In this document: one piece after another, positions 61,724 through 64,000 of the stretch | How the letters are laid out: the number at the start of each line of letters is the position of its first letter | Numbering within the stretch: position 1 is the first letter of the stretch | From: Allacma fusca | Lineage: Eukaryota; Arthropoda; Collembola; Symphypleona; Sminthuridae | Length of the DNA: 64,000 nucleotides | Assembly: GCA_947179485.1 (NCBI GenBank) | Contig: OX359250.1 | Span: forward strand, 5,539,661 to 5,603,660 | Direction of reading: 5' to 3' | Notes under the pieces: generated by a model | What the model saw: only the letters and a program-made list of their open reading frames with translations | What the model was told of the DNA's origin: nothing | Database searches by the model: none | Program-made: the position numbers and the translations under genes

Positions 61724-62810
61724 TAAGTAAACTGTACTGCCTGAAGTAAAAAGTGATCAGATTTTCAGAACGTTAATATGATTTGTGAACAGTGGGGGTG
61801 AGACACTTGCATAGCCTATCCCTTCCTAAATTTTCCTGGGGGGACAATGTCGACAATGTTTGTATGTACATAGCTGAGTTCATCCATAAACGTTTTAATG
61901 CTCACCGGTGTGCATAACCGTTTTACTGACTAATAGTTAACCCTCACGGGTGTATTTATGAACATTTTAGGGTATTTATAGGGGAAAGTAAAGTTACCAG
62001 CTGTTACATCCTATAGTGGCGCTTCGTCCCTTACAATTAGTGACGTTACACGTAGCGCTGATCGTCAACGATTTCTAGGGGCGAAGCGAAGCTGAAAGAC
62101 CCTATTGGATTTGCCGGGGTGTCTGCTTGTCTGTCGTCACGATAACTGCCAAACCAATATGGCGTCAGGCATTTCAAATTTTTTGTAAGGGTCAAATTAG
62201 CTAAAAATTAAGAAGCCTATTGTTTTTGAAGATCGGGTCATTCGTTTGACCTCATAAAATTAAATGAGATCACGTATAAACACTAACAAATACAGATGTA
62301 TAGAAACCGGGATGTTAAGCTTGCGCCATCTATAATATTCTTGAATTTGTTGCCTACATTATATTGCCATCTATATCGACCGGTGGTTGTTGCACAAACG
62401 TGCACATGCGTAGTCGAATATGAGTACTAACGTTTTTTCAAAATTTGTGTACGCATACTGATAACGATTAATCGCAATATTTTAATTAGATTCCAGCGTT
62501 GCTTTTAATTTTGGAATTACAAGCCACTAGTAAAAGCCCTGTGCTTCACAGGAACAATTACTTGGAGAGGTCGTAGTGTGAGTGCAGAAATTAAAAGCTA
62601 AACGACTTAAGAATCAACACCTGTTGTGAAGATACTTATTGTATCTAAATCTCTAAATCTTGCTAGGTGAAAGAGTAGCGCGCAGAGCTTTAAATCAACG
62701 GACAGGTAGAGCTCGTTAATAATAAGGGGTTCATATGTACATGCAGTTTTTTTTATAGTAAAATGAACTACTTCCACAAAATTCTTGCAAAAATGTATAT
62801 CGATTACATT
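61724..62810. other. no gene; GGGGCGAAGC repeat fragment
   Basis: 62075-62150 (AGGGGCGAAGCGAAGCTG, then GTCTGCTTGTCTGTC) resembles in layout the AGGGGCGACGTAGACG..GTCCGTATGTCTG block at 56953-57050. It is probably a dispersed repeat terminus. Nothing else is supported. Confidence 0.4.
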
Positions 62811-63900
62811 CAGTGATGGGAAATTCACTCAGGTTACCTGTTGGGTTGTACTAAGGGATTTACTAGAAAAATTCAGATTATTTGTATTGGATTAAGGGAT
62901 TCACCAATTAAAATTCCAAGACCTGGATTTGCTATAAGATTAAGGGATTGGCAATAAAAAATCTAACAAATTTGAATTGATGGATTGACAATAAAAGCAA
63001 AAAAAAGATTGCATAAACGGATTAAGGAATAAAAATGTATAACTTGATTGGATTAGGGGCTTGACGAATAATCTGAAAACTCCAATTGGATAAGCGATTT
63101 GACGGATTTTTAAATAGAATTTAAAAATTTGTTTTGGATTAATGGCTTGATTAATGTAAAAAGAATATATACGAATACGAGTTTATTCAGGATTCCTTTC
63201 GGGTGACGCCCATATCATCCAAATGTTACACATGTGAAGTTGTAGTAATTATTTATATATGTATGTAAGTTTATGTAACTACGAGAGAATCACGAATATA
63301 TGTATTACAATGACAAGTTGGCCCCAAAAATTTGACAGTAAGGTTTGGGTTAATGGACTGGCAGAAATTTTTTCAAATAATTATGTTACAAGGTTAAACT
63401 CATTTACGCCGATTAAAGTAAATTATTGCACCGATGTATAGGAGAAGTGTAATCAGTTAATGCAACAAAGGAATTGTTTAGGTGTAGAATAATACAAGCT
63501 AATGATAATGGGCAATGGGTTGCAATTAGTAGTTATATAAATATATATAAACAATAAACATACTGACAGCACAGCAATCTCAATCCATATTCCATACTGC
63601 TAACCGAAGTGGATTTTGGAGTTAGGATTGACCACATTCTTCACCCATTATTGGAATAGGGTTGAGGATTGATCCGTAGTCACAGAACGCAACTAAATTG
63701 GATTAGGATTATGGATAAAAATGAGTTCATGGAGCCGAGACTCAGGAGTAAGGAATACATTCAAATTTGCCCATGTCTTGAATTAATATTAGGATTCATA
63801 TAGTTTATAAAAAAAATTTGCAATCCGGGATTAATAGCCCATTCCCAATCCTGACTACATTGGCTTTTGACCAATGAAATCGAATTTCTGAAGAGAAATT
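62811..63900. mobile_element. GGATTAAGGGATT-word element, left end only
   Basis: It starts CAGTGATGGGAAATTCACTC, a hAT-type terminus, followed by GGATTAAGGGATT words to about 63140. GGATTAGGATT words recur at 63600-63860. No matching right terminus was found before the window ends, so its extent is uncertain. Confidence 0.5.
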
Positions 63901-63914
63901 TGATTATACCCTTC

Positions 63915-64000
63915 CGATTATCTAAGGGGACAGTGTCCCTGTGCCCGTCCCGTCCCCATTTTATGTGGGGACAATTTCCCTGTCCTCGTCCCATCCCGAT
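63915..64000. repeat. GGGGAC/GTCCC-word block at the window edge
   Basis: GGGGACAGTGTCCCTG, CCCGTCCCGTCCCC and GGGGACAATTTCCC words, as at 39055-39250. Cut by the end of the window. Confidence 0.5.

Overview
This is eukaryotic nuclear DNA. It is AT-rich, with GT-AG introns, one spliced cysteine-protease gene, one spliced trypsin-like gene, and dense layers of transposable elements. The protease families and the mix of elements (Penelope-like, BEL/Pao, hAT-like, piggyBac-like, Polinton/adintovirus-like polymerase) suggest an arthropod, probably an insect or close relative. The species cannot be named from the sequence. A 200-N gap lies at 23431-23630.

Region by region. 1-6.4 kb is repeat-derived: a 150-bp-arm inverted repeat, a block built from the word AATTC, a canonical hammerhead ribozyme on the minus strand (4525-4573), and a few unrecognised exon-like pieces. 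6.5-9.0 kb (+) is a decayed protein-primed-type DNA polymerase B followed by an A32/FtsK-like packaging ATPase, a Polinton/adintovirus-like relic. 9.7-10.9 kb is a hAT-like element with a perfect 8-bp target duplication. 14.4-22.8 kb holds two nearly identical head-to-tail copies of a Penelope-like retroelement (PLE). Its ORF1 and reverse-transcriptase ORF2 lie in the same frame, separated by one UGA. 23.8-30.4 kb (-) holds two more polymerase B copies: a decayed one, and an open spliced gene of about 1350 codons truncated inside the polymerase domain. 33.1-34.0 kb (-) is a serine protease homologue with the catalytic Ser replaced by Asp. 37-49 kb is a mosaic of DNA transposons, including a three-level nest at 45.8-48.4 kb and a BEL/Pao integrase remnant at 42.6-43.1 kb. 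49.7-53.8 kb (+) is a complete six-exon procathepsin L gene, the only clearly ordinary host gene. 54-64 kb returns to transposons, with a second three-level nest at 56.4-59.2 kb.

The most unusual theme is a set of mostly hAT-like non-autonomous elements whose terminal regions are filled, on both strands, with one short family-specific word: GGCATTTT, GAAGG, AGCCTAC, AAATAC, TTGTAC, GTTCAGTTC, CCCGAACCCG, ACCTGTACC and others. Several have perfect 8-bp target duplications. My interpretation is that the words are amplified transposase-binding sites, which is inference. The other main points are the in-frame UGA of the PLE, the canonical hammerhead ribozyme, and the intact but polymerase-truncated polB gene.
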